Positions 16,507 to 24,308 of a stretch of DNA of 64,000 nucleotides are shown here, piece after piece. The notes under the pieces were generated by a model that searched no databases, was not told the DNA's origin, and worked only from the letters and a program-made list of their open reading frames with translations. How positions within the stretch are numbered: the first letter of the stretch is position 1; each line of letters opens with the position of its first letter. Source of the DNA: Mycobacterium sp. M26. GTDB lineage: Bacteria > Actinomycetota > Actinomycetes > Mycobacteriales > Mycobacteriaceae. The stretch spans positions 310,001 to 374,000 of the forward strand of contig NZ_LN929907.1 in the NCBI RefSeq assembly GCF_001494595.1. Direction: 5' to 3'. Both the position numbers and the translations under genes were made by a program.

Positions 16507-17043
16507 TCAGAGGGTGACAACCGGCCAGTCGTTGTCGACCTTGGCCAGGACATTGAAGTAGTTGGTGAGAATGTTCAACGCCAGATTGGCGACGACTTCG
16601 CCGATCTCTTCCTCGGTGACCCCGGCCAGCCGGGCTGCCGCGAGGTCGGTCTCGTCGACGTCGCCGGCGTTGGCCGCGATGGCGTTCGACAGCGTCAGCA
16701 GCGCCTCGATATGCGCGTCCTTCGACCGGCCGCGGCGCGCGCTGTCCAACTCGTCGGTCTCGACCTTGGCGATGGTCGACCCGACATAGGTGTGCGCCGA
16801 GAGGCAGTACTCACACCCGTTGAGTTGCGCCGTAGCGATGGCGAGCCGTTCGCGCACCGCCGCCGAGAGCGCACCGCGCGCCACCGAACCCGACAGGGCC
16901 AGATAGCTCTGCAGCAGGGCAGGGCTGTTCGCCATCACCTTGGTCATGTTCGGAGTGACGCCGAGCGAAGCCTGGACCTGGGCGAGCATCTCAGCGACTT
17001 TTCCGGTGGCCTGCTCGGGTTCTAAGGCGATGAAGGGAGACAT
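16507..17043 (-). CDS. AhpD-like carboxymuconolactone decarboxylase family peroxidase
   Basis: A 178-residue helical protein with the redox motif CEYCLSAH (C77, C80, H84), the CxxC-x3-H pattern of AhpD-type alkylhydroperoxidases. The preceding VRERLAIATAQLNG and the later helices match this family. It probably reduces peroxides using a thiol partner, although many homologs are uncharacterised. The gene is preceded by AGGAT near ATG 17043. An inverted repeat (17062-17093) separates it from the divergent CGNR regulator, and the DUF1348 gene follows it after 15 bp. Confidence 0.85.
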   Translation of the reverse strand: MSPFIALEPEQATGKVAEMLAQVQASLGVTPNMTKVMANSPALLQSYLALSGSVARGALSAAVRERLAIATAQLNGCEYCLSAHTYVGSTIAKVETDELDSARRGRSKDAHIEALLTLSNAIAANAGDVDETDLAAARLAGVTEEEIGEVVANLALNILTNYFNVLAKVDNDWPVVTL

Positions 17044-17061
17044 TGCCGATCCTTTCGAAAT

Positions 17062-17093
17062 TCTAACGGCTAGAAGATCATCTATCCGTTAGA
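17062..17093. promoter_or_regulatory. Inverted repeat between the AhpD-like gene and the CGNR gene
   Basis: TCTAACGG (17062-17069) and CCGTTAGA (17086-17093) form 8-bp perfect arms around a 16-bp spacer. A related CTAATGG lies nearby at about 17113-17119. The placement fits an operator controlling both divergent genes. Confidence 0.5.
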
Positions 17094-17096
17094 GCA

Positions 17097-17753
17097 GTGA
17101 AGCACAGCCTTCTAATGGATGCAAGTCATTTCACCCGTGATAATCTTGGCGGCGTGGTCCCCGCACTCGTGCTCCCTGACGAACCACTGCCGGTTCGCTT
17201 CATGAACACGATCTGGGCCGATACCAGTGGTGTGCATGACGTGCTGGAATCACCGGCCGCGCTCGATTTCTGGCTGGCGGCGGTCGTCGGCGACGATCTG
17301 GGCGCAGCCGACCCGCCCGAGTTCGCCGACGCCCTTCTCTTGCGGGATGCCCTGCGGCGCGTGGCGGCGCTGGTCACCGAGGACTCGCGCGCGGCAGCCC
17401 AGGCGCCCGTCGATCTCGAAGCCGCCGTGGCGGCCGTCAATGCAGCCGCCGCGGTAGCGCCCCAGCTGCACCTTGTGCTGCGAGACGGCCACTTGGCCGC
17501 CGAGGAGGTGGCGAGCGGGTCAGTGATCAGGACTGCCCTGGCGTCCATCGCCCGCGAAGCGGTCGAGCTTGTCACCGGGCCGGCAGCCGGCCGACTACGC
17601 GCCTGTTATGCGCCCGGCTGCGTGCTGTACTTCGTCAAAGCACACCCTCGACGTGAGTGGTGTTCGGATGGGTGTGGCAACCGAGTGCGGGCGGCGCGGC
17701 ACTACCAGCGGACGAAGGCCTCGGGCCGCGATCAGTCGGGGACGATCGCGTAG
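17097..17753 (+). CDS. CGNR zinc-finger (ABATE-type) putative transcription regulator
   Basis: Up to 218 residues. The C-terminal CGNR zinc finger is clear: CYAPGC, then a CSDGCGNRVRAARHYQR segment with four cysteines. The N-terminal part matches the ABATE domain (VRFMNTIWADTSGVHDVL). Such proteins are predicted stress-related regulators. Three starts are possible: GTG 17097, ATG 17115 and GTG 17154. The domain begins just after the last, so the true protein may be about 19 residues shorter. The 3' end overlaps the convergent cyclase gene by 22 bp. Control of the divergent AhpD-like gene is inferred. Confidence 0.75.
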   Translation: MKHSLLMDASHFTRDNLGGVVPALVLPDEPLPVRFMNTIWADTSGVHDVLESPAALDFWLAAVVGDDLGAADPPEFADALLLRDALRRVAALVTEDSRAAAQAPVDLEAAVAAVNAAAAVAPQLHLVLRDGHLAAEEVASGSVIRTALASIAREAVELVTGPAAGRLRACYAPGCVLYFVKAHPRREWCSDGCGNRVRAARHYQRTKASGRDQSGTIA

Positions 17754-18394
17754 GCGCGCACAGGAAACGTCCCGAAGCCTTCGATCCGCGGTGGGGCGGC
17801 GGTGAACCGAGCGCCCCGATCGGGCAGCTGCGCCAAGTTGGTGAGGTGCTCGACGACGTGAATTCGGTTGTCCAGCAGCACTGTGTGCACGGGTCGGGCA
17901 CCCTCGGTCGCAGCACAGGTGTCATCGATGTTGACCGAGTCGATACCGACCAGTGCCACTCGGGCGTCGACGAGGCGATGCGCCGCATTCTCGGTGAGAA
18001 ACGGGGCGCCGACACCGTAGGTCTCGGTGCCGAAATGCCGGTCCCACCCGGTGTCGATCAGAACCGCCGAGCCCGGCGCGATGTCATCGGGCAGGTCATC
18101 GGTATCGACCGCCCTGGCCGGACCGCGGTGATGAATCACGACTGCCGGGAGGTCGACGAGGGTGTTCAGGTCCAGGCTCGCCAGATCACCCCCGTCGGAG
18201 AACCGGTGGAACGGCGAGTCCAGATAGGTGCCGGTGTTGCCGATCATGGTGATGACGTCCATGGCGAACTCGGTGCCGGGCGCGTAGATCTCGCGGGAGG
18301 CCTCACGGGTGAGGTGTGGGGTGATCGACGGGGCCGGCAATCCCGGATAGGTCACCAGCCCGGCACGAATAGTGTGCGACAGATCGACGATCAA
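17732..18394 (-). CDS. Cyclase family protein with altered metal-binding motif
   Basis: A 220-residue protein preceded by a strong GGAGGGAGAAG ribosome site. The start IVDLSHTIRAGLVTYPG is typical of the kynurenine formamidase-like family. However, the metal signature is NTGTYLDSPFHRF, where the usual HxGTHxDxP has Asn for the first His and Tyr for the second. The Asp and last His remain. A different metal site, a different reaction or a non-catalytic role is possible. It differs clearly from the intact cyclase at 5885-6658. Confidence 0.8.
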   Translation of the reverse strand: MIVDLSHTIRAGLVTYPGLPAPSITPHLTREASREIYAPGTEFAMDVITMIGNTGTYLDSPFHRFSDGGDLASLDLNTLVDLPAVVIHHRGPARAVDTDDLPDDIAPGSAVLIDTGWDRHFGTETYGVGAPFLTENAAHRLVDARVALVGIDSVNIDDTCAATEGARPVHTVLLDNRIHVVEHLTNLAQLPDRGARFTAAPPRIEGFGTFPVRAYAIVPD

Positions 18395-18485
18395 CCACTT
18401 CTCCCTCCGGCGCCGACGGATTCTGCCCGTCGGTGTTTACGACCGTCGGAAGCCTAGAGGCTGGGTTCTCGGTACTGCGGCGGCC

Positions 18486-18935
18486 CTAGTGCCAGTCCCA
18501 CAGGGACATGTCATCGGCCGGGTAGTTCATACAGATATCGGTGGTGTGGGCGGCGACGCCCTTGTTGTTGAAGAACAGCTTGGCCCAGTTCGGCCAGCGC
18601 CAGGACATCGGTTCGTAGAACGCGTTGGTGGCGGTGTCTTCGGAGTACTGGCGGCGGCCCGCGTAGTCCAGCGAGAAGAACCAGTGGATGCGGTCCTGGG
18701 CGCCCTGCTGGTCAGCGGCAGGCTTGTTGTTGTAGTCGATCATGTAGCGCTCGAAGTAGATGGGCTCGACGTCGCGGGCGGCGGCCATGATCTGCTCGGC
18801 GGTGCACGGGGTGCGCAGGATGCGGTTGGGGATGGGGTAGTCGTCGGTGGCGTCGGCTGAGGCGATGCCGGCGGTCGCCAGGCTGGCGGCCACCGCGACG
18901 GTGGCCAGTCCGGTGCGCAGGGCGGTACGGATCAC
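18486..18935 (-). CDS. Secreted DUF5078-like protein near mmpL
   Basis: A 149-residue protein starting at GTG 18935, with GGAGAC upstream. Residues 1-27 form a signal peptide ending near GIASADA. The mature part includes RILRTPCTAEQIMAAARDVEPIYFERYM and ends with CMNYPADDMSLWDWH, with two cysteines that may pair. This resembles the DUF5078 exported proteins of mycobacteria, some of which sit beside mmpL genes. Its role is unknown. It follows the DUF732 gene after 19 bp on the same strand, so it probably belongs to the mmpS-mmpL operon. Confidence 0.8.
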   Translation of the reverse strand: MIRTALRTGLATVAVAASLATAGIASADATDDYPIPNRILRTPCTAEQIMAAARDVEPIYFERYMIDYNNKPAADQQGAQDRIHWFFSLDYAGRRQYSEDTATNAFYEPMSWRWPNWAKLFFNNKGVAAHTTDICMNYPADDMSLWDWH

Positions 18936-18954
18936 GGCGGGTCTCCGATCAGTG

Positions 18955-19290
18955 TCAGGTCGCATGGTCGAGTACCGCACGCTTGTCGGGGCAGTAGTAG
19001 TCGACGGCCAAGCCCACGAATTGCCATACCTGTTCGGTGCTGCTGTCGCGGTCGAGCTGGTTGCGGACGAACGTCGCCGTCTGGGCGGCGGTGGTGTCGA
19101 GGTTGTTGTACATCCGCTTGCACATGATCTTGCCGATCCACGCGTTGTAATCGCGCGGCCCGTAGATCCCCACGGTGTGCAGCTGCGCGGCGAAGTTGGT
19201 GTCCGGATCGCCACCATCGGGAGCTGCATGTGCGGGTGCTGCGAATCCCACAGCGGCACAGGCGATCAGAACCGGTAAGGCCCTCCTCAT
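18955..19290 (-). CDS. Secreted DUF732-like protein coupled to mmpL
   Basis: A 111-residue protein. Residues 1-22 are a signal peptide ending AHA. The mature domain has FAAQLHTVGIYGPRDYNAWIG and later cysteines (IMCKRM, YYCPDK), consistent with DUF732, a small helical exported domain of unknown function found almost only in mycobacteria. Its ATG overlaps the mmpL stop in ATGA, so translation is coupled to the transporter. A periplasmic accessory role for MmpL is a reasonable inference. Confidence 0.8.
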   Translation of the reverse strand: MRRALPVLIACAAVGFAAPAHAAPDGGDPDTNFAAQLHTVGIYGPRDYNAWIGKIMCKRMYNNLDTTAAQTATFVRNQLDRDSSTEQVWQFVGLAVDYYCPDKRAVLDHAT

Positions 19291-22154
19291 GCCAACGCCT
19301 CCTCAGGTGTCTTCTGAACGGGGGCCGGCCACTTGGCCGGAACCGGGCGCTGACGGACGGGCACCGGCCACCAGAACCACTTGCCCAGCAGCGCGGCGAT
19401 CGACGGTGTCATGAACGACCGCACGATCAGGGTGTCGAACAACAGGCCCAGACCGATCGTCGTGCCGATCTGCCCGAGGACCACCAGATCACTGAAGATG
19501 AACGACGCCATGGTCGCCGAGAACACCAGTCCCGCAGCGGTAACCACCCGCCCAGTGCCGGCCATCGACCGGATGATGCCGGTGTTCAGCCCGGCGTGGA
19601 TCTCCTCTTTGAACCGGGACACCAGCAGCAGGTTGTAGTCGGCGCCCACCGCCAGCAGCAGGATGATCGCCAGCGGCACCACGATCCAGAACAGATGGAT
19701 GCCAAGGATGTACTGCCACAACAACACTGACAGTCCGACCGAGGCACCCAGTGATATCGCGACGGTGCCGACGATCACCAGCGCGGCGACGATGCTGCGG
19801 GTCACGAACATCATGATCAGCAGGATCAGCGCGAGCGCGGCCAGGGCGGAGATCAGCAGGTCGTACTTCATGCCCTCCTGAATGTCCTTGTTGGTCGAGC
19901 CAATACCCGCGACGTAGATCTTGGCGTCGGACATCGGCGTCGCCTTGAGCGCATCGAACACCGCGTCCTTCATGGCATTGATGTGCGGAATCGCCTCGGG
20001 GTCAGCCGGGTTTCCCTGGTGGGTCACGATGAACCGTGCCGCCTTACCGTCCGGCGACAGGAACAGCTTCAGACCGCGCTGGAAGTCGGCGTTGTCGAAG
20101 GCCTCCGGCGGCAGATAGAACGTGTCGTCGTTCTTGGCGTCGTCGAACGCCTTGCCCATGGCCGTGGCGTTCTGCAGCGCTTCTTCGCTCTGGGCGTTGG
20201 TACCGCCGGTCGTCGCGTAATTCGACAGTGTCAGATCGCGATTGCGTTCCTGGATAGCGATCTGCGGCGGGATCAAGGCGACCAGCTGCGGCTGCAGCGC
20301 GTCGAGCTTGTCCAGGCTCGCCGTGATGTTGGTGAACTTGTCGGACAGCTCGGAGATACCGTCGAGCGAGTCGAAGACGTCACGTAGCGCCGAGCACATC
20401 GGGATGTCGAAGCAGTGCGGCTCCCAGTAGAAGTAGTTGCGCAGCGGGCGGAACTGATCGTCGAAGTTGGCCAGCTTGTCCCGCAGCTGGTTCATCGTCT
20501 CCACCGTGTCGTGGAACGCCACCGTCTGCTCATGGGTAACCGCGGCACTCTGCTGCTGCAGCGCCAGCTGCTGCTTGAGAACGTTGATCGTGTTGTCGAT
20601 CTCGCCGGCCTGCTTGAGCAGATCCTCGGCCCGGTCCTTCTGATAGCCGAGGTTCATGATCTGGCTGGCACTGGACGCGCTGATCTGAAAAGGAATGGAG
20701 CTGTGCGTGATCGGCGTTCCGAGGGGTCGGGTGATGGACTGCACCAGCGCCACACCGGGGGTGTGCAGAACCGCCTTGGCCGCGCGCTCCAGGATCAACA
20801 TGTCGGCCGGGTTGCGCATATCGTGATCGGTCTCGATCATCAGCAACTCGGGGTTGATGCGGGCCTCGGTGAAGTGCCGTTCGGCAGCCTCCATCCCGAC
20901 GACGCCAGGCGCACTGGTCGGAATATAAGGCCTGTTGTCGTAACTCGTCTGATAGCTCGGCAAGGCGAAGACCCCGATGAGTGCCAGACCGCACGTGACC
21001 ACCAGGATGGGTCCCGGCCAGCGCACGATGGCGGTGCCGATCCGGCGCCAGCCACGGGCACGCAACTGTCCCTTGGGTTCCATCAACCCGAATCGGGTGG
21101 CAATCAGCAGAACGGCGGGTCCCAACGTCAGTGCGGCCGCCAGGGTCACCAACACCCCGAGTGCGGCTGGGATGCCGAGGGTTTGGAAGTACGGCAGCCG
21201 GGCGAACGACATACACGCCACCGCGCCGGCGATGGTCAGGCCGGACCCGACGATGACGTGAACGGTGCCGCGGTACATATCGTGATAGGCCGAGATCCGG
21301 TCCATTCCGTTGCTGCGGGCCTCCTGATAGCGGCCGACCACGAAGATCGCGTAGTCGGTGCCCGCCGCAATAGCAAGCAGGGTAAGGAGATTCGTCGCGT
21401 AGGTGGACAGTCCGATGGCCCCGGTATGGGCGAGGAAGGCGACGATACCGCGGGCTGCCATCAGCTCGATGGCCACCGTCACCAGCACGATGAGCATGGT
21501 CAGGAACGAACGGTAGACGAACAGCAGCATGATCGCGATGACGAGGAAGGTGATCGCTGTGACCTCGTGAGTGCCTGCGCTGCCCACCTCGAAGTTGTCC
21601 GTCACCAACGGCGAGGCCCCGGTGACATAGACCTTGACACCCGGTGGCGGGGTCGTGCTGTTCACGATTTTTCGCACGGCGTCAACGGATTCGTTGGACA
21701 ACGCCTCACCCTGGTTGCCGCTCAGGTAGACCTGCGTCAGGGCGGCCTTGCCGTCCTTGCTCTGGGAGCCACCCGCAGTGAGCGGATCACCCCAGAAGTC
21801 TTGGACATGCTCGACGTGCTTGGTGTCGGCCTGAAGCTTCTTGACCAGGTCGTCGTAGTACGTGTGGGCGTCCTGGCCCAGCGGCTGCTGACCTTCGAGC
21901 ACGATCATCGCCGCGCTGTCGGAGTCGAATTCGTGGAAGACCTGTCCGATGTGGCGCATCGCCTGGATGCCCGGCGCATCGGGGGCATTCATGCCGACCG
22001 AGCGTTCCCAGCCGACGACTTCGAGCTGGGGTACCGCGGCGTTGCTGATCACCGCGATGGCGACCCAGGCCAGCACGATCGGCAACGCCAGCTTCTGGAT
22101 CCATCGCGCCACCCGCGGTCCTTCGACCTGGGTTTCGGCGCTGTGCAGGCTCAT
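19287..22154 (-). CDS. MmpL-family RND transporter
   Basis: A 955-residue RND protein with two blocks of hydrophobic helices and two large extracytoplasmic loops. The Asp-Tyr pairs used in proton transfer are visible in both halves: AAGTDYAIFVVGRYQEAR and AVGADYNLLLVSRFKEE. Two cysteines in CFDIPMC lie in the second loop. Size and layout match MmpL4/MmpL5-type exporters that work with an MmpS partner, for example in siderophore or drug export. The mmpS gene overlaps its start by 4 bp. The cargo cannot be named from sequence. A TetR regulator lies beyond mmpS. Confidence 0.9.
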   Translation of the reverse strand: MSLHSAETQVEGPRVARWIQKLALPIVLAWVAIAVISNAAVPQLEVVGWERSVGMNAPDAPGIQAMRHIGQVFHEFDSDSAAMIVLEGQQPLGQDAHTYYDDLVKKLQADTKHVEHVQDFWGDPLTAGGSQSKDGKAALTQVYLSGNQGEALSNESVDAVRKIVNSTTPPPGVKVYVTGASPLVTDNFEVGSAGTHEVTAITFLVIAIMLLFVYRSFLTMLIVLVTVAIELMAARGIVAFLAHTGAIGLSTYATNLLTLLAIAAGTDYAIFVVGRYQEARSNGMDRISAYHDMYRGTVHVIVGSGLTIAGAVACMSFARLPYFQTLGIPAALGVLVTLAAALTLGPAVLLIATRFGLMEPKGQLRARGWRRIGTAIVRWPGPILVVTCGLALIGVFALPSYQTSYDNRPYIPTSAPGVVGMEAAERHFTEARINPELLMIETDHDMRNPADMLILERAAKAVLHTPGVALVQSITRPLGTPITHSSIPFQISASSASQIMNLGYQKDRAEDLLKQAGEIDNTINVLKQQLALQQQSAAVTHEQTVAFHDTVETMNQLRDKLANFDDQFRPLRNYFYWEPHCFDIPMCSALRDVFDSLDGISELSDKFTNITASLDKLDALQPQLVALIPPQIAIQERNRDLTLSNYATTGGTNAQSEEALQNATAMGKAFDDAKNDDTFYLPPEAFDNADFQRGLKLFLSPDGKAARFIVTHQGNPADPEAIPHINAMKDAVFDALKATPMSDAKIYVAGIGSTNKDIQEGMKYDLLISALAALALILLIMMFVTRSIVAALVIVGTVAISLGASVGLSVLLWQYILGIHLFWIVVPLAIILLLAVGADYNLLLVSRFKEEIHAGLNTGIIRSMAGTGRVVTAAGLVFSATMASFIFSDLVVLGQIGTTIGLGLLFDTLIVRSFMTPSIAALLGKWFWWPVPVRQRPVPAKWPAPVQKTPEEALA

Positions 22155-22597
22155 GCCGTCTTGTCCAAGCAGGCGATGTATCCGTTCACGTTGTCTGACG
22201 ACCTTTCGTCCTTGACGATCCCGTTGACGGTGATGCGGCAGCCGATGACGTCGCCGTCGCCCTGCGCCCGCAGGTCGGCATACATGGTCGGGTCATCCGT
22301 CGTCAGATTCACCGACCATGGCAAGGGCACGTCGGTGACGCGTTGGGGCTGGGCGTTGATGTCGAGGTAGTTGATGGTGGCCACTGAACCGGGGGTGCCA
22401 TAGACCTCGAACAGCACGTGCTTCGGGTTGTATCCGGTGTTCTCCAGGGCTTCGGACCCGGACCGCGAGATCTCGTTGTTGGAGCCGAAGATGCCGTGCA
22501 GTCGGTCGACGGTGAAGGCGACCAGAGCGACCACCAGGACCGCCACGATGGCGATCCACTGTCGGCGCGCGAGCTTGCTTACCGAGAACTTGCTCAA
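22151..22597 (-). CDS. MmpS-family membrane accessory protein
   Basis: A 148-residue protein starting at TTG 22597 with GAAAGG upstream. It has a basic N-terminus, one transmembrane helix (about 14-32) and an extracytoplasmic beta-rich domain with HVLFEVYGTPGSVATINYLD and NVNGYIACLDKTA, the standard MmpS layout including two cysteines. MmpS proteins are periplasmic partners required for export by their MmpL. The stop overlaps the mmpL ATG (ATGA), showing coupled synthesis. Confidence 0.88.
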   Translation of the reverse strand: MSKFSVSKLARRQWIAIVAVLVVALVAFTVDRLHGIFGSNNEISRSGSEALENTGYNPKHVLFEVYGTPGSVATINYLDINAQPQRVTDVPLPWSVNLTTDDPTMYADLRAQGDGDVIGCRITVNGIVKDERSSDNVNGYIACLDKTA

Positions 22598-22673
22598 GCC
22601 AAAGCCTTTCGACTACCCCCGTCAGGCGATCCGCACTGATCTCCTCGCTGAGATCGTCACGCCAAGGAGAACG

Positions 22674-22687
22674 GTACGGTACCGTAC
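22674..22687. promoter_or_regulatory. Palindrome in the mmpS/TetR divergent gap
   Basis: GTACGGTACCGTAC (22674-22687) is a perfect 14-bp palindrome, 77 bp upstream of the mmpS start and about 115 bp before the divergent TetR gene. It is a good candidate TetR operator for the mmpS-mmpL operon. Confidence 0.55.
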
Positions 22688-22803
22688 GGGTGGTTGCAAC
22701 TGCTTGACGGCTGACAAAAAGCCTGCTCTCGCCGCTGCGGATCGCAACGTCGTAGCGTTACCGGAGTATTCCCGGGGCGCGGAGAGCGGAAAGGGGCGCA
22801 GTG

Positions 22804-23418
22804 ATGTCCGACCACTCGGAAGACGCCATGGGCTGTCCGTGGAACGAGCGCGAGGCGCAACTGCTGGCGACGACGCTGGAGCTGCTCCAAGAACACGGAT
22901 ACGACCGCCTGACCGTCGACGCGGTGGCCGCCAAGGCGAAGGCCAGCAAGGCGACCATGTACCGGCGCTGGCCGTCGAAGGCGGACCTGGTGCTGGCGGC
23001 CTTCATCGAGGGAACTCGCTCGACCGCGACGCCGCCGCACACCGGATCGCTGCGCGGGGACCTGCTGGAGATCGGTCGAGGCACCTGTCAGCAGACCCAG
23101 GAGCACCGGCGCACCCTGCGCGCCGTGCTCAACGAGATGTCGCACAACCCGGCCCTCGAGGAAGTCATGCAGGAACAGTTCGTCCTGCAGCGTCGCCTGG
23201 TCTTCGAAAGCGTCCTGGCCGATGCGGTGAAGCGCGGCGAGATTCCGTCAGGGGCGATCCACGAAGAGCTCTTCGACCTGATGGCCGGATACCTGGTGTT
23301 CCGATCCGTGATGTCTGACCGGCAGCCGACCGACGAAACTGTCGAGGCTGTGGTGGACCGGGTTTTGTTGCCGCTGTTGCAGGGATCTGGGGCAGAACCG
23401 GTCAGCGGGAAGGCCTAG
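22804..23418 (+). CDS. TetR-family regulator divergent from mmpS-mmpL
   Basis: A 204-residue protein. AAGGGG at 22791-22796 fits ATG 22804 slightly better than GTG 22801. The DNA-binding domain is clear: LLATTLELLQEHGYDRLTVDAVAAKAKASKATMYRRW, followed by SKADLVLAAF. The C-terminal domain resembles TetR_C regulators of efflux pumps. Its divergent position and the GTAC palindrome in the gap make repression of mmpS-mmpL and the two exported-protein genes likely. Local MmpS/L repressors of this kind are known in mycobacteria. Confidence 0.86.
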   Translation: MSDHSEDAMGCPWNEREAQLLATTLELLQEHGYDRLTVDAVAAKAKASKATMYRRWPSKADLVLAAFIEGTRSTATPPHTGSLRGDLLEIGRGTCQQTQEHRRTLRAVLNEMSHNPALEEVMQEQFVLQRRLVFESVLADAVKRGEIPSGAIHEELFDLMAGYLVFRSVMSDRQPTDETVEAVVDRVLLPLLQGSGAEPVSGKA

Positions 23419-23434
23419 CGGGGACGCACGAAAC

Positions 23435-24232
23435 CTAGCCCGCGATCGGCCGCCAAGCGCCCAGCACCGCGGTGCGGTACCAGCCGGTGCGGTCCCGGAC
23501 CTGCACGCCGGAAACACCCTGGGCGTTGAGCCGGCTGTCGATCACGTGCTGGTCGTCGAGGAAGACCACCACATGCGAGGCGCGGTTGGTGTTCCCGTTC
23601 GGGTGCAGATACACCAGGTCGCCCGGTTCGAACGGTCCCTGCGCCGGAATCCACTGGCCCATCGGGCCGGCTGTGCCCGCATACTGCTTGCCCACATCGC
23701 CGCCGAACTTGATGCCCAGGCCGTAGTTGTACACCCAGGCGGTGAAGTTGGAGCAGTCCAGTCCGCGCCCGGGCCAGGCCTCCGGCGCTTGCCCGTCGGC
23801 GTCGTCTGCGTTCTCGACCGCAGCCGGCGCGGTGGACGTCGGCGGATCCCAGTCGGGAATGTGGTGATGGCGGTACTGCAAACCCTGCGGGTTGCCCGCC
23901 ACGTTGAGGTAGTGCATCGCCGTCGCGACGATGCGCTCCCGCTGCCACGTGCCGGCATCGCAGCCGGAATCGACCGGGACTGCGACACCCGGAAAGACTG
24001 CCGCTGCTGGTCCCCAGCCCCCGTTCGGGTAGCGGCCGTTGCGCTCGACATACCAGTCCGCCGGAGCGGCGTCGGTCTGCGGCATCTCATCACGCTCGGC
24101 GAAGTCCGACGTCAGCGAGGACCGGTTGCAGGTGAAGGCGTAGTCGTAGGCGGCCGGATCAGCCGCGGCGATCGCCGGTGAGGACACCAGGATCAACGCA
24201 GCCGCGGCAGCCGACACGGCGAGGCGAGCCAT
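23435..24232 (-). CDS. Secreted NlpC/P60-like cell-wall protein
   Basis: A 265-residue protein with a signal peptide (residues 1-25, ending near AIAAADP). The catalytic Cys is in LDCSNFTAWVYNYG and the His in ASHVVVFLDD, the NlpC/P60 arrangement of peptidoglycan endopeptidases and amidases. PGDLVYLHP between them is also characteristic. The N-terminal third contains four Cys and Trp residues and has no clear domain. It may correspond to Rv0024 of M. tuberculosis, which lies next to whiB5/Rv0023 there (recalled). It is convergent with the TetR gene, 16 bp apart. Confidence 0.8.
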   Translation of the reverse strand: MARLAVSAAAAALILVSSPAIAAADPAAYDYAFTCNRSSLTSDFAERDEMPQTDAAPADWYVERNGRYPNGGWGPAAAVFPGVAVPVDSGCDAGTWQRERIVATAMHYLNVAGNPQGLQYRHHHIPDWDPPTSTAPAAVENADDADGQAPEAWPGRGLDCSNFTAWVYNYGLGIKFGGDVGKQYAGTAGPMGQWIPAQGPFEPGDLVYLHPNGNTNRASHVVVFLDDQHVIDSRLNAQGVSGVQVRDRTGWYRTAVLGAWRPIAG

Positions 24233-24308
24233 CGGTTCAGTACAACAGAACGATCTCCGTCCGAAGCCCGGGTTCAACTCACGGCCGCCGAGACTTGTCG
24301 GTGGTCGA

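Noticed and set aside
20415..22370. 651-residue open frame opposite mmpL
   Set aside because: Antisense to a clear RND transporter and rich in Arg/Asp/Gln without any motif.
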